From: Amylibacter sp.
Lineage (GTDB): Bacteria > Pseudomonadota > Alphaproteobacteria > Rhodobacterales > Rhodobacteraceae
DNA: 5,504 nt
Direction: 5' to 3'
Assembly: GCA_027083485.1 (NCBI GenBank)
Contig: JALWOO010000416.1
Span: 1-5,504 of the forward strand
How positions within the stretch are numbered: the first letter of the stretch is position 1; the number at the start of each line of letters is the position of its first letter. Shown one piece after another: positions 1-4,425 of this stretch. Position numbers and translations under genes: made by a program. The notes under the pieces were generated by a model. It made no database searches. It was not told the DNA's origin and was given only the letters and a program-made list of their open reading frames with translations.

Positions 1-211
1 ATGTATAGCCAAGCCCAAACCAGCGGATCGGCAAAATCCGCGAACGGCGCGCCAATGCGCCCAGAAATCCGAAGAGAATGATAAAGGGCACCGAGCCTGC
101 CAACAGCAGGATAACCGTGCCAAAGCTGGCATAAAACTGCATGTGTTTGGCCGTGGTCAGGTAACACCATAACCAGCTAAGGCCTTCGAGCGAGGAGGGG
201 TCAGCACACAA
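1..211 (-). CDS. ABC transporter permease, polar amino-acid type (N-terminal part, cut by window edge)
   Basis: An open minus-strand frame runs off the left edge and encodes only the first ~70 residues of an inner-membrane permease of the histidine/glutamine (HAAT) type. It reads CADPSSLEGLSWLWCYLTT near the start, then a hydrophobic first membrane segment (FGTVILLLAGSVPFIILFGF), then a basic stretch (ARRSR) and FGLGYT, where family members lead into the next helix. It follows the ATPase and binding-protein genes, which completes an importer. No ATG lies before the methionine in AKHMQFY. I chose the TTG at 211-209 because AGGA (223-220) sits 8 nt ahead; an in-frame TTG at 232-230 would add seven residues but has no ribosome-binding site and abuts the hairpin at 236-260. 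An in-frame TGA lies further upstream. Identity as a permease is fairly sure; the exact start is not. Confidence 0.8.
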   Translation of the reverse strand, partial: MCADPSSLEGLSWLWCYLTTAKHMQFYASFGTVILLLAGSVPFIILFGFLGALARRSRILPIRWFGLGYT

Positions 212-219
212 GGGAAACG

Positions 220-223
220 TCCT
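220..223 (-). promoter_or_regulatory. Candidate ribosome-binding site that decides the permease start
   Basis: AGGA on the minus strand, 8 nt before the TTG at 211-209. The alternative TTG at 232 has no purine-rich Shine-Dalgarno sequence at a useful distance. The match is short, so it supports the choice of start without proving it. Confidence 0.4.
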
Positions 224-235
224 GTCAGACAAAGG

Positions 236-260
236 AAAGGGCCGCTGAGGGCAGCCCTTT
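236..260 (-). promoter_or_regulatory. Intercistronic stem-loop between binding-protein and permease genes
   Basis: A perfect 7-bp inverted repeat, AAAGGGC/GCCCTTT (236-242 and 254-260), has an 11-nt loop. An alternative fold adds an inner GCTG/CAGC stem. It lies 13 nt beyond the stop codon of the binding-protein gene in the direction of transcription. No run of U follows, so it is not a typical Rho-independent terminator. Stem-loops in this place are known in binding-protein-dependent transporter operons, where they stabilise the upstream mRNA or reduce transcription into the membrane-component gene; that role here is inferred. Confidence 0.5.
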
Positions 261-272
261 CGTATTCAGGTT

Positions 273-992
273 CTAGTAAGGGCCTTTTACACCTTCAAAC
301 CATTTTTCAATCAGCGCATTCAAGGTGCCGTCTGCTTTGACGGTTGCTATCGCTGCGTTGAGCTTGGCTTTCAGCTCGGTGTCGCTCTCGCGCACACCCA
401 TGCCGACACCGCCGCCGATGCTGACTTTATCAGCGATCACAAAGGCACCGTTGCTCTCGTCCACGAATTTTTGCAGATAGGAGCCATCCGCCAGAACCGC
501 ATCGGCCTCGCCGTTTTTCACAGCGGCAATGGTTTCATCCGGCGTGGCAAATTCAACCAGAGTTGCGCCACTGGAGGCCACATAAGAGGCCTGAATGGTG
601 TTCACCTGCGCGGCAATCACACCCTTTGGATCAAACTTGGTATCCGCCAGAGTCATGTAAACACTGGGATCCGGTGGGTAATATTCAGATGTAAAATCAA
701 TCACTTCGTCGCGTTCGTCGGTGATCGACATGCCCGCGATGATCACATCGTAGTTGCCGGAAACCAGATTCGGAATGATGCTGTCCCAGTCATTCTTGAC
801 CCAGGTGCATTCCAGTTTGGCAACTTCGCAAAGCTTGTCGCCCAGCTCGCGTTCAAAGCCGTCAATTTCACCGGCATCATTGACGAAGTTCCAGGGAGGG
901 TAGGCACCCTCAGTCCCCATGCGCACGGTATCAGCGGCGCTTGCCCCTGCCGAAATAGCCGCAATTGCGGCTGCTATAAGTAGATTTTTCAT
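273..992 (-). CDS. Periplasmic amino-acid-binding protein of an ABC importer (SBP_bac_3 family, LAO/HisJ-like)
   Basis: This 239-residue protein should capture an amino acid in the periplasm and hand it to the adjacent permease/ATPase. A signal peptide is clear: MKNLL, a hydrophobic alanine-rich core, and an ASA|AD cleavage site after residue 19. The rest matches family-3 solute-binding proteins: GTEGAYPPW (26-34), GFERELGDKLC (45-55), DWDSIIPNL (68-76), SITDERDEVIDFT (89-101) and GVGMGVRE (195-202). By alignment from memory with LAO/HisJ, R94 would bind the substrate carboxylate and D169 its amino group, while C55 and C62 would form the family disulfide. E28 replaces the Asp contacting cationic side chains and W69 replaces the stacking Phe/Leu, so specificity may differ. 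The ATG start has a strong GGAGG at 1002-998, 5 nt upstream. The ATPase gene ends 25 nt before it and the permease follows. The family is sure; the substrate is not. Confidence 0.93.
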   Translation of the reverse strand: MKNLLIAAAIAAISAGASAADTVRMGTEGAYPPWNFVNDAGEIDGFERELGDKLCEVAKLECTWVKNDWDSIIPNLVSGNYDVIIAGMSITDERDEVIDFTSEYYPPDPSVYMTLADTKFDPKGVIAAQVNTIQASYVASSGATLVEFATPDETIAAVKNGEADAVLADGSYLQKFVDESNGAFVIADKVSIGGGVGMGVRESDTELKAKLNAAIATVKADGTLNALIEKWFEGVKGPY

Positions 993-1017
993 ATTTTCCT
1001 CCGTTGGTTATGATTTG

Positions 1018-1803
1018 TTAATGGGTCGAGCTTAAAAACTGTTTCAAGCGTTCCGATCGGGTATTGCCGAATACCTGTTCCGGCGGGCCTTGTTCCTCAA
1101 TTTTTCCGAGGTGCAGAAAAATCACATGGCTGGCCAGATCGCGGGCCATTTTCATATCGTGGGTCACCAGCACCATGGTATTGCCTTCTTTGGCCAATGC
1201 GCGGATGACCTGCACGACCTCTGCTTCTGTTTCAGGGTCGAGCGCGGATGTCGGCTCGTCAAACAGCATGGCTTCGGGGCGCATACACAGCGCGCGGGCA
1301 ATCGCGGCACGTTGTTGCTGCCCGCCAGAGAGCTGTGCCGGATATTTATCGGCCTGATCGGCAATGCCGACCTTTTCCAGCAGGGCCATCCCGCGTTTGC
1401 TGGCCTCAACACGGTCTTCGCCCAGAACGGTAACGGGGGCCTCGATCACATTGTCCAGAACCGACAGATGCGCCCAGAGGTTAAACTGTTGAAAAACCAT
1501 AGAAAGATCGGTGCGCAAGCGGCGAACCTGATCTTTGTCTGCCGGTACACGGCCCGCTTTGCCCGGCTTCCATGTCACCGGCTCGCCCTTGATTTTAATC
1601 TCGCCCGCCTGAGAATTTTCCAGCAGGTTGATACAGCGCAAAAGCGTGCTTTTGCCCGAACCGGAGGAGCCGATCAACACCACCACATCCCCCGCATGGG
1701 CCGTCAGATCAACGCCTTTGATGACTTCAACATCGCCATAGCTTTTGTGGATATCGGTCAACTGAATGACGGGAACGGTTTGTGAAGGCGCAGGATTTGG
1801 CAA
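1018..1803 (-). CDS. ABC transporter ATP-binding protein, polar amino-acid type (HisP/ArgP-like)
   Basis: This cytoplasmic ATPase of 261 residues energises the importer encoded with it. All nucleotide-binding motifs are present in order: Walker A GSSGSGKST (45-53), Q-loop VFQQFNLW (103-110), signature LSGGQQQR (158-165), Walker B MLFDEP (179-184), D-loop SALD (186-189) and H-loop VTHD (213-216). The tail HLGKIEEQGPPEQVFGN closely follows the HisP class, and the length is usual. The start is TTG at 1803-1801, preceded by GGAAG (1814-1810) with 6-nt spacing. No in-frame ATG or GTG lies between an upstream TGA and the conserved core, so TTG is effectively forced. It sits 97 nt behind kynU and 25 nt ahead of the binding-protein gene. 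Nothing suggests inactivation. Substrate cannot be read from an ATPase. Confidence 0.95.
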   Translation of the reverse strand: MPNPAPSQTVPVIQLTDIHKSYGDVEVIKGVDLTAHAGDVVVLIGSSGSGKSTLLRCINLLENSQAGEIKIKGEPVTWKPGKAGRVPADKDQVRRLRTDLSMVFQQFNLWAHLSVLDNVIEAPVTVLGEDRVEASKRGMALLEKVGIADQADKYPAQLSGGQQQRAAIARALCMRPEAMLFDEPTSALDPETEAEVVQVIRALAKEGNTMVLVTHDMKMARDLASHVIFLHLGKIEEQGPPEQVFGNTRSERLKQFLSSTH

Positions 1804-1863
1804 AAGTAGCTTCCGGATCTTGTTTTTCTGAAACTGTGGTTTGATCTGACCAAAGAGTCAACA

Positions 1864-1892
1864 AAAACCCCGCATCAGGAAACAAAACCCCG
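1864..1892. repeat. Short direct repeat with 20-bp period between kynU and the ATPase gene
   Basis: The 9-mer AAAACCCCG occurs at 1864-1872 and again at 1884-1892, exactly 20 bp apart, in the gap between kynU and the ATPase gene. Each copy is preceded by CA or CAA (CAAAAACCCCG and CAAAACCCCG). There is no GC-rich stem, so it is not a terminator. Two-turn spacing would suit a DNA-binding protein touching one face of the helix, but chance similarity is possible. Confidence 0.35.
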
Positions 1893-1899
1893 AATTTCT

Positions 1900-3078
1900 T
1901 TACGTAACTGCATTTTTTTGTTTGAATTCAGGGGTATCCCACAAGCTGTTCTCCATGATGTCTTGCAGAATTTCTACGGCTGCCAACACGTCCGATTCTT
2001 CGGTATACAGCGGTGTAAATCCGAAACGCATGATGTCCGGCGCGCGAAAATCACCGATCACGCCGCGCGAAATCAAGGTTTGCATGACGGCGTAACCCTC
2101 TGGAAAATGGAAAGAAACTTGCGAGCCGCGGTGCTGTGCATCGCGCGGGCTGGCAAGGGTCAGGGCAGGGCAGCGGGCCTCTACCTCGCGGATAAACAGA
2201 TCGCTCAACCGGATGGAGCGCGCCCGCAGATCCTGCATGTCCACATCATCCCAAAGGTCAAGCGCCGCCTCCAGTGCCGTCAACTGAATGACCGGCGGCG
2301 TGCCGACCCGCATGCGTTCAATGCCCTTTCCCGGGCGATATTCCAGATCAAAAGCAAAAGGGGCCTCATGCCCCAACCAACCGGACAGGGCCGGTTCCAC
2401 CTGATCCGCCAAATCGGGACGCACATAAATAAACGCCGGCGCACCGGGGCCGCCATTCAGGTATTTATAGGTACAGCCAACCGCGAATTCGGCCTTGCTC
2501 GCGGTCATATCAACCGGCAAAGCCCCCGCCGAATGGGCCAGATCCCAGATCACAACAATTCCCAAATCCTGCGCTGCACGGGTGAGGGCGTTCATATCAT
2601 GCAAACGACCGGTGCGATAGTCCACCTGTGTCAGCATCAACACCGCAACATCCGTGCTTAACGCATCCGCCACGGCTTCAGGGGCGACCGTTTGCAGGGA
2701 ATGGCCCTGATCCAGCGACTTCAACAAGCCTTGCGCCATATAAAGATCGGTTGGAAAATTTCCCGTATCCGAGAGCACGATTTTGCGCCCCGAATTGATT
2801 TTCAGTGCCGAGGCCAAAGCCTGATACACCTTGATCGACAGCGTATCGCCCATGATGACGGTTCCGGCAGGGGCACCGATCAGGCGGCCAACCCGATCCC
2901 CAACGGTTAAGGATTTCTGCATCCAGCCGGCCTTGTTCCAGCCAGTGATCAGCATCTGACCCCATTCATCACGCATCATGCGCGCCACATGCTCGGTTGC
3001 ATTGCGCGGCAACGGGCCAAGGGAATTGCCGTCCAGATAGATCATGTTTTCCGGCAAATCGAACAGGTGCTTTTTCAT
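1900..3078 (-). CDS. kynU: Kynureninase (PLP-dependent L-kynurenine hydrolase)
   Basis: Kynureninase (EC 3.7.1.3) cleaves L-kynurenine to anthranilate and L-alanine in cytoplasmic tryptophan degradation. The 392-residue product is a fold-type I PLP enzyme with family motifs throughout: YLDGNSLGPLP (14-24), DTGNFPTDLY (104-113), VIWDLAHSAGALPVD (176-190) with D179 and H182 near the cofactor ring, GCTYKYLNGGPG (201-212) with the Schiff-base lysine at K205, GSQVSFHFPEGYAVMQ (318-333), and RGVIGDFRAPDIMRFGFTPLY (338-358). The ATG is preceded by AAAGG at 8-nt spacing. The product begins close to the conserved core, roughly 20 residues shorter than Pseudomonas KynU as I recall it. The frame upstream is open for ~105 nt, but has no ATG, GTG or TTG and no family-like sequence, so I kept this start. 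It heads the transporter operon; kynA/kynB homologues are not in view. Confidence 0.96.
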   Translation of the reverse strand: MKKHLFDLPENMIYLDGNSLGPLPRNATEHVARMMRDEWGQMLITGWNKAGWMQKSLTVGDRVGRLIGAPAGTVIMGDTLSIKVYQALASALKINSGRKIVLSDTGNFPTDLYMAQGLLKSLDQGHSLQTVAPEAVADALSTDVAVLMLTQVDYRTGRLHDMNALTRAAQDLGIVVIWDLAHSAGALPVDMTASKAEFAVGCTYKYLNGGPGAPAFIYVRPDLADQVEPALSGWLGHEAPFAFDLEYRPGKGIERMRVGTPPVIQLTALEAALDLWDDVDMQDLRARSIRLSDLFIREVEARCPALTLASPRDAQHRGSQVSFHFPEGYAVMQTLISRGVIGDFRAPDIMRFGFTPLYTEESDVLAAVEILQDIMENSLWDTPEFKQKNAVT

Positions 3079-3097
3079 CGGGATACCTTTGGGTTTT

Positions 3098-3109
3098 GTT
3101 TGATCAAAC
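3098..3109. promoter_or_regulatory. Perfect 12-bp palindrome upstream of kynU (candidate operator)
   Basis: GTTTGATCAAAC is a perfect palindrome whose near edge is 19 nt before the kynU start, where a repressor or activator would act. Its half GATCAAAC also occurs on the minus strand at 1846-1839, upstream of the ATPase gene. A palindrome of this size is expected about once by chance in a window this long, so only its position makes it notable. No regulator gene is in view. Confidence 0.35.
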
Positions 3110-3161
3110 TGTGTCGGATATGACAGGGAAGCGCAATATGTTTTATGCCTGAAGTAATATT

Positions 3162-3190
3162 TTGACAGCAGGTAAAGCGCGTGTAATCAT
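3162..3190 (+). promoter_or_regulatory. Candidate sigma-70-type promoter reading toward aroQ
   Basis: A consensus -35 box TTGACA (3162-3167) is followed after 17 bp by AATCAT (3185-3190), a 4-of-6 match to the -10 box. Initiation would be near 3198, giving aroQ a leader of about 275 nt that passes through the structure at 3304-3423. The weak -10 box keeps confidence low. Confidence 0.3.
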
Positions 3191-3201
3191 TATTATGTTA
3201 A

Positions 3202-3228
3202 TTTAGCATTAAAGCGCAGAACGCTAAA
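3202..3228. promoter_or_regulatory. Dyad TTTAGC/GCTAAA (candidate operator)
   Basis: Six-bp arms TTTAGC (3202-3207) and GCTAAA (3223-3228) have a 15-nt spacer, just downstream of the predicted start point of the 3162-3190 promoter. An inner AGCG/CGCT dyad overlaps. The spacing would suit a dimeric regulator of the Lrp/AsnC type, a family reported to control kyn genes in other proteobacteria, but nothing here identifies the binder. Confidence 0.25.
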
Positions 3229-3303
3229 ACGACAGGTTTTCAAAGCAATACAGGAAACAGTGACATTAAACACTTTTATCCCTGCCTTTTCCATTAGGTA
3301 TGA

Positions 3304-3423
3304 ATTGTCTAGCGACAAGAACCAAATGCTACCCAAGTATCGGTTCTCTTGGCCAAACACGGTGTTACGATCTTCCCGGTTCCAGTGCACTGTGTTTGGC
3401 CAACCCTTATTTTGCTAGACAAT
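3304..3423. repeat. 120-nt nested inverted-repeat structure (three-way-junction geometry)
   Basis: Outer perfect 10-bp arms ATTGTCTAGC (3304-3313) and GCTAGACAAT (3414-3423) enclose two hairpins. The first has 6-bp arms AGAACC/GGTTCT (3318-3323, 3342-3347). The second has perfect 12-bp arms TTGGCCAAACAC/GTGTTTGGCCAA (3349-3360, 3392-3403), lengthened by a G-T wobble and three more pairs to 16 (3349-3364, 3388-3403). As RNA this would be a closed three-stem junction; as DNA it resembles a small palindromic element with terminal repeats. No target-site duplication or transposase is visible and no U-run follows. It ends 49 nt before the aroQ start. The function is unknown: leader RNA, small RNA or miniature mobile element are all possible. 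Confidence 0.6.
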
Positions 3424-3444
3424 CCCGCTCTTTGCCGCATTATC
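3416..3444 (+). promoter_or_regulatory. Candidate aroQ-proximal promoter
   Basis: TAGACA (3416-3421, one mismatch to the -35 consensus) and CATTAT (3439-3444, 4 of 6 at -10) are 17 bp apart and would give a 5' leader of about 20 nt for aroQ. The -35 box lies within the right outer arm (3414-3423) of the nested repeat, so anything binding or folding that arm would affect it. This competes with the distal candidate at 3162-3190. Confidence 0.3.
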
Positions 3445-3472
3445 CATCGCGTTGACTCACTTTGGAATCATT

Positions 3473-3916
3473 ATGACCGCAATCCTGATCCTGAACGGCC
3501 CGAACCTGAACTTGCTGGGCATCCGCCAGCCAGAAGTCTATGGCACCACGACCTTGGCAGATATTGAACGCGACTGTCGAAAAACAGCGCGTCAGCTTGA
3601 TGTGGATATGGATTTTCGCCAGTCAAACCACGAAGGTGTCCTGATCGACTGGATCCACGACGCCCGACAAGCCTTTGATGGTATTATCATAAATGCCGGC
3701 GCTTATACACATACCTCGATCGCGATCATGGATGCTATTGCCAGTGTGTCAGTGCCAACCCTTGAATTGCACCTCTCCAATATCCACGAACGCGAGGATT
3801 TTCGCCGTGTCAGCTTTGTCGGAAAAGTCGCCTTTGATTTGATTATGGGCCATGGTGCCAAAGGGTATCCCATGGCATTAGAGAGAATTGTTTCCCATAT
3901 TTCTGGCAAAACGTGA
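3473..3916 (+). CDS. aroQ: 3-dehydroquinate dehydratase, type II
   Basis: AroQ (EC 4.2.1.10) dehydrates 3-dehydroquinate to 3-dehydroshikimate, the third step of the shikimate pathway, as a cytoplasmic dodecamer. The 147-residue product has normal family length and all expected active-site residues: ILNGPNLNLLG (6-16), R18 and the catalytic tyrosine Y23 in GIRQPEVYG, NAGAYTHTS (74-82) with N74 and H80, D87, and LELHLSNIHERE (97-108) with the general acid H100, then R107 and R111. The numbering is one less than the Mycobacterium tuberculosis enzyme as I recall it. I chose the ATG at 3473 because it puts the first strand right at the N-terminus; an in-frame TTG at 3452 would add seven residues unlike the family. 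The ribosome-binding site is weak (TTTGGA). It stands alone, divergent from kynU, rather than with accB/accC as in some relatives. A role in quinate catabolism is possible, but nothing nearby supports it. Confidence 0.95.
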   Translation: MTAILILNGPNLNLLGIRQPEVYGTTTLADIERDCRKTARQLDVDMDFRQSNHEGVLIDWIHDARQAFDGIIINAGAYTHTSIAIMDAIASVSVPTLELHLSNIHEREDFRRVSFVGKVAFDLIMGHGAKGYPMALERIVSHISGKT

Positions 3917-3936
3917 TCCAGATCAAAGTAGATCAC
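3913..3936. repeat. Small inverted repeat at the aroQ stop codon
   Basis: GTGATC (3913-3918) and GATCAC (3931-3936) form 6-bp arms around a 12-nt spacer and include the aroQ TGA stop. No U-run follows, so it is at best a weak terminator or mRNA-end structure. The 70-nt gap to the next gene has no convincing promoter. Confidence 0.3.
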
Positions 3937-3986
3937 ATTCAATATATCTAATGTATCTCGGAAACATCATGTGAGAGGTCATCAAA

Positions 3987-4172
3987 ATGTTCAGTCTGGT
4001 ATCCGTCGTCTTTACCTTTATTTCAGCCACAATCATGGGCATTTTTATCGTGGCTGCTCTGGTTTCCGGCTTTAACACCCTGACACCAATTCTCATTGCA
4101 ATTGTCGCCGGTTTCCTTGTTGCGCTTCCAGTATCCTATTTCGTGGCCAAAGCAATGACCGAAGCAGAGTAA
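3987..4172 (+). CDS. Small hydrophobic protein with two predicted membrane helices (61 aa)
   Basis: This short protein is almost wholly two hydrophobic helices, about residues 4-27 and 33-53, joined by a tight turn (SGFNTLTP) and ending in a short polar tail (AKAMTEAE). The second helix contains a small-residue pattern (AIVAGFLVALPVSYFVAK) suited to helix packing. It should sit in the inner membrane as a hairpin; there is no signal-peptidase site. The ATG is preceded by GAGAGG (3973-3978) at 8-nt spacing, which supports real translation, and a terminator-like hairpin follows the gene. I know of similar ~60-residue proteins in Rhodobacterales, some of which I recall being labelled 'CTP synthetase'; that label cannot be right for a protein lacking both CTP-synthase domains. 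The function is unknown. It lies 70 nt after aroQ on the same strand and may be cotranscribed. Confidence 0.8.
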   Translation: MFSLVSVVFTFISATIMGIFIVAALVSGFNTLTPILIAIVAGFLVALPVSYFVAKAMTEAE

Positions 4173-4238
4173 ACTTGCCGGATTAGCCCGTTCAAAGCCA
4201 AACCTGTCGACAAAATCAGGCAAATGCATTTATGCTAA

Positions 4239-4267
4239 CCGGCCGTTTCCGGCCGGAATGGCGTTTT
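4239..4267 (+). terminator. Rho-independent terminator after the small membrane-protein gene
   Basis: Perfect arms CCGGCC (4239-4244) and GGCCGG (4251-4256) surround a 6-nt loop. A run of five T follows at 4264-4268 after a 7-nt interval (AATGGCG). The strong GC stem fits a terminator for the aroQ/small-gene unit; the gap before the T-run makes it less than ideal. Confidence 0.6.
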
Positions 4268-4280
4268 TCCTATAGAGGTT

Positions 4281-4372
4281 CCCGTCAAAACCACGGGCAC
4301 AAATACAATTCCCTACATGAAAACAAGCCAGGTCACCCCCCGAAGCCAAGGGAATACAACCCCGATGTGACC
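4281..4372. repeat. Interleaved inverted repeats (pseudoknot-like geometry)
   Basis: A small hairpin CCCGT/ACGGG (4281-4285, 4293-4297) is followed by two interleaved inverted repeats: ATTCCCT/AGGGAAT (4308-4314, 4349-4355) and GGTCAC/GTGACC (4331-4336, 4367-4372). Because each repeat begins inside the span of the other, both can pair only as an H-type pseudoknot. The stretch lies between terminators and encodes no protein that I can support. It may be a non-coding RNA on either strand or a chance arrangement in DNA rich in short repeats. Confidence 0.35.
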
Positions 4373-4377
4373 ATGCT

Positions 4378-4409
4378 AAAAGCCAAAACATGACAAATAT
4401 GGTTTTGGC
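4378..4409 (-). terminator. Second terminator-like hairpin downstream of tsf
   Basis: Read on the minus strand, GCCAAAAC and GTTTTGGC (4409-4402 and 4389-4382) form an 8-bp stem that extends to about 10 pairs with one bulge (ATG/CAT inside) and is followed by TTTT (4381-4378). It lies 17 nt beyond the main tsf terminator and could act as a back-up. The stem is AT-rich, so it should be weaker. Confidence 0.45.
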
Positions 4410-4425
4410 CTTACCCCTGCCCCAT

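Larger units (their letters stand above)
3079..3472. other. Divergent intergenic region between kynU and aroQ
   Basis: These 394 nt separate the divergent starts of kynU and aroQ. No credible gene lies here: a 65-codon minus-strand frame at 3193-3390 starts with GTG inside a hairpin arm, lacks a ribosome-binding site and resembles nothing known. The region is AT-richer than its neighbours in 3120-3300. It holds a 12-bp palindrome (3098-3109), a candidate plus-strand promoter (3162-3190), a 6-bp dyad (3202-3228), a nested inverted-repeat structure (3304-3423) and a second candidate promoter (3416-3444). No convincing minus-strand promoter for kynU could be picked out by eye. Confidence 0.7.

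Noticed and set aside
471..983. Plus-strand open frame of 170 codons opposite the binding-protein gene
   Set aside because: It lies wholly antisense to a well-supported gene, has a low-complexity His/Arg-rich composition and shows no recognisable domain.
1090..1785. Plus-strand open frame of 231 codons opposite the ATPase gene
   Set aside because: It is an antisense shadow of an ABC ATPase with every motif intact, and has no protein-family features of its own.
1861..1899. Terminator after kynU
   Set aside because: The C/A-rich repeats suggested one, but the minus-strand sequence has T-runs without any GC stem before them, so read-through into the transporter genes is more likely.
1918..2661. 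Plus-strand open frame of 247 codons opposite kynU
   Set aside because: It is antisense to an intact kynureninase gene, Arg/Gln/His-rich, and without known motifs.
3193..3390. Minus-strand 65-codon frame in the kynU-aroQ gap
   Set aside because: It begins with GTG inside a hairpin arm, has no ribosome-binding site, and its sequence is dictated by the inverted repeats.
3304..3423. Calling the nested repeat an insertion sequence or MITE
   Set aside because: No target-site duplication flanks the arms (TATGA on the left, CCCGC on the right), no transposase is present, and copy number cannot be seen here. It is kept as an unexplained repeat.
3452..3472. Upstream TTG start for aroQ adding seven residues
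   Set aside because: The ATG at 3473 gives the N-terminus typical of type II dehydroquinases; the extra residues match nothing in the family.
4023..4229. Minus-strand 68-codon frame opposite the small membrane-protein gene
   Set aside because: It is antisense and lacks a ribosome-binding site, whereas the plus-strand frame has a good one and a coherent two-helix product.
4207..4236. Promoter-like pair TCGACA / TATGCT with 18-bp spacing
   Set aside because: The -10 match is poor and initiation would fall inside a terminator stem, so it is not supported as a promoter.
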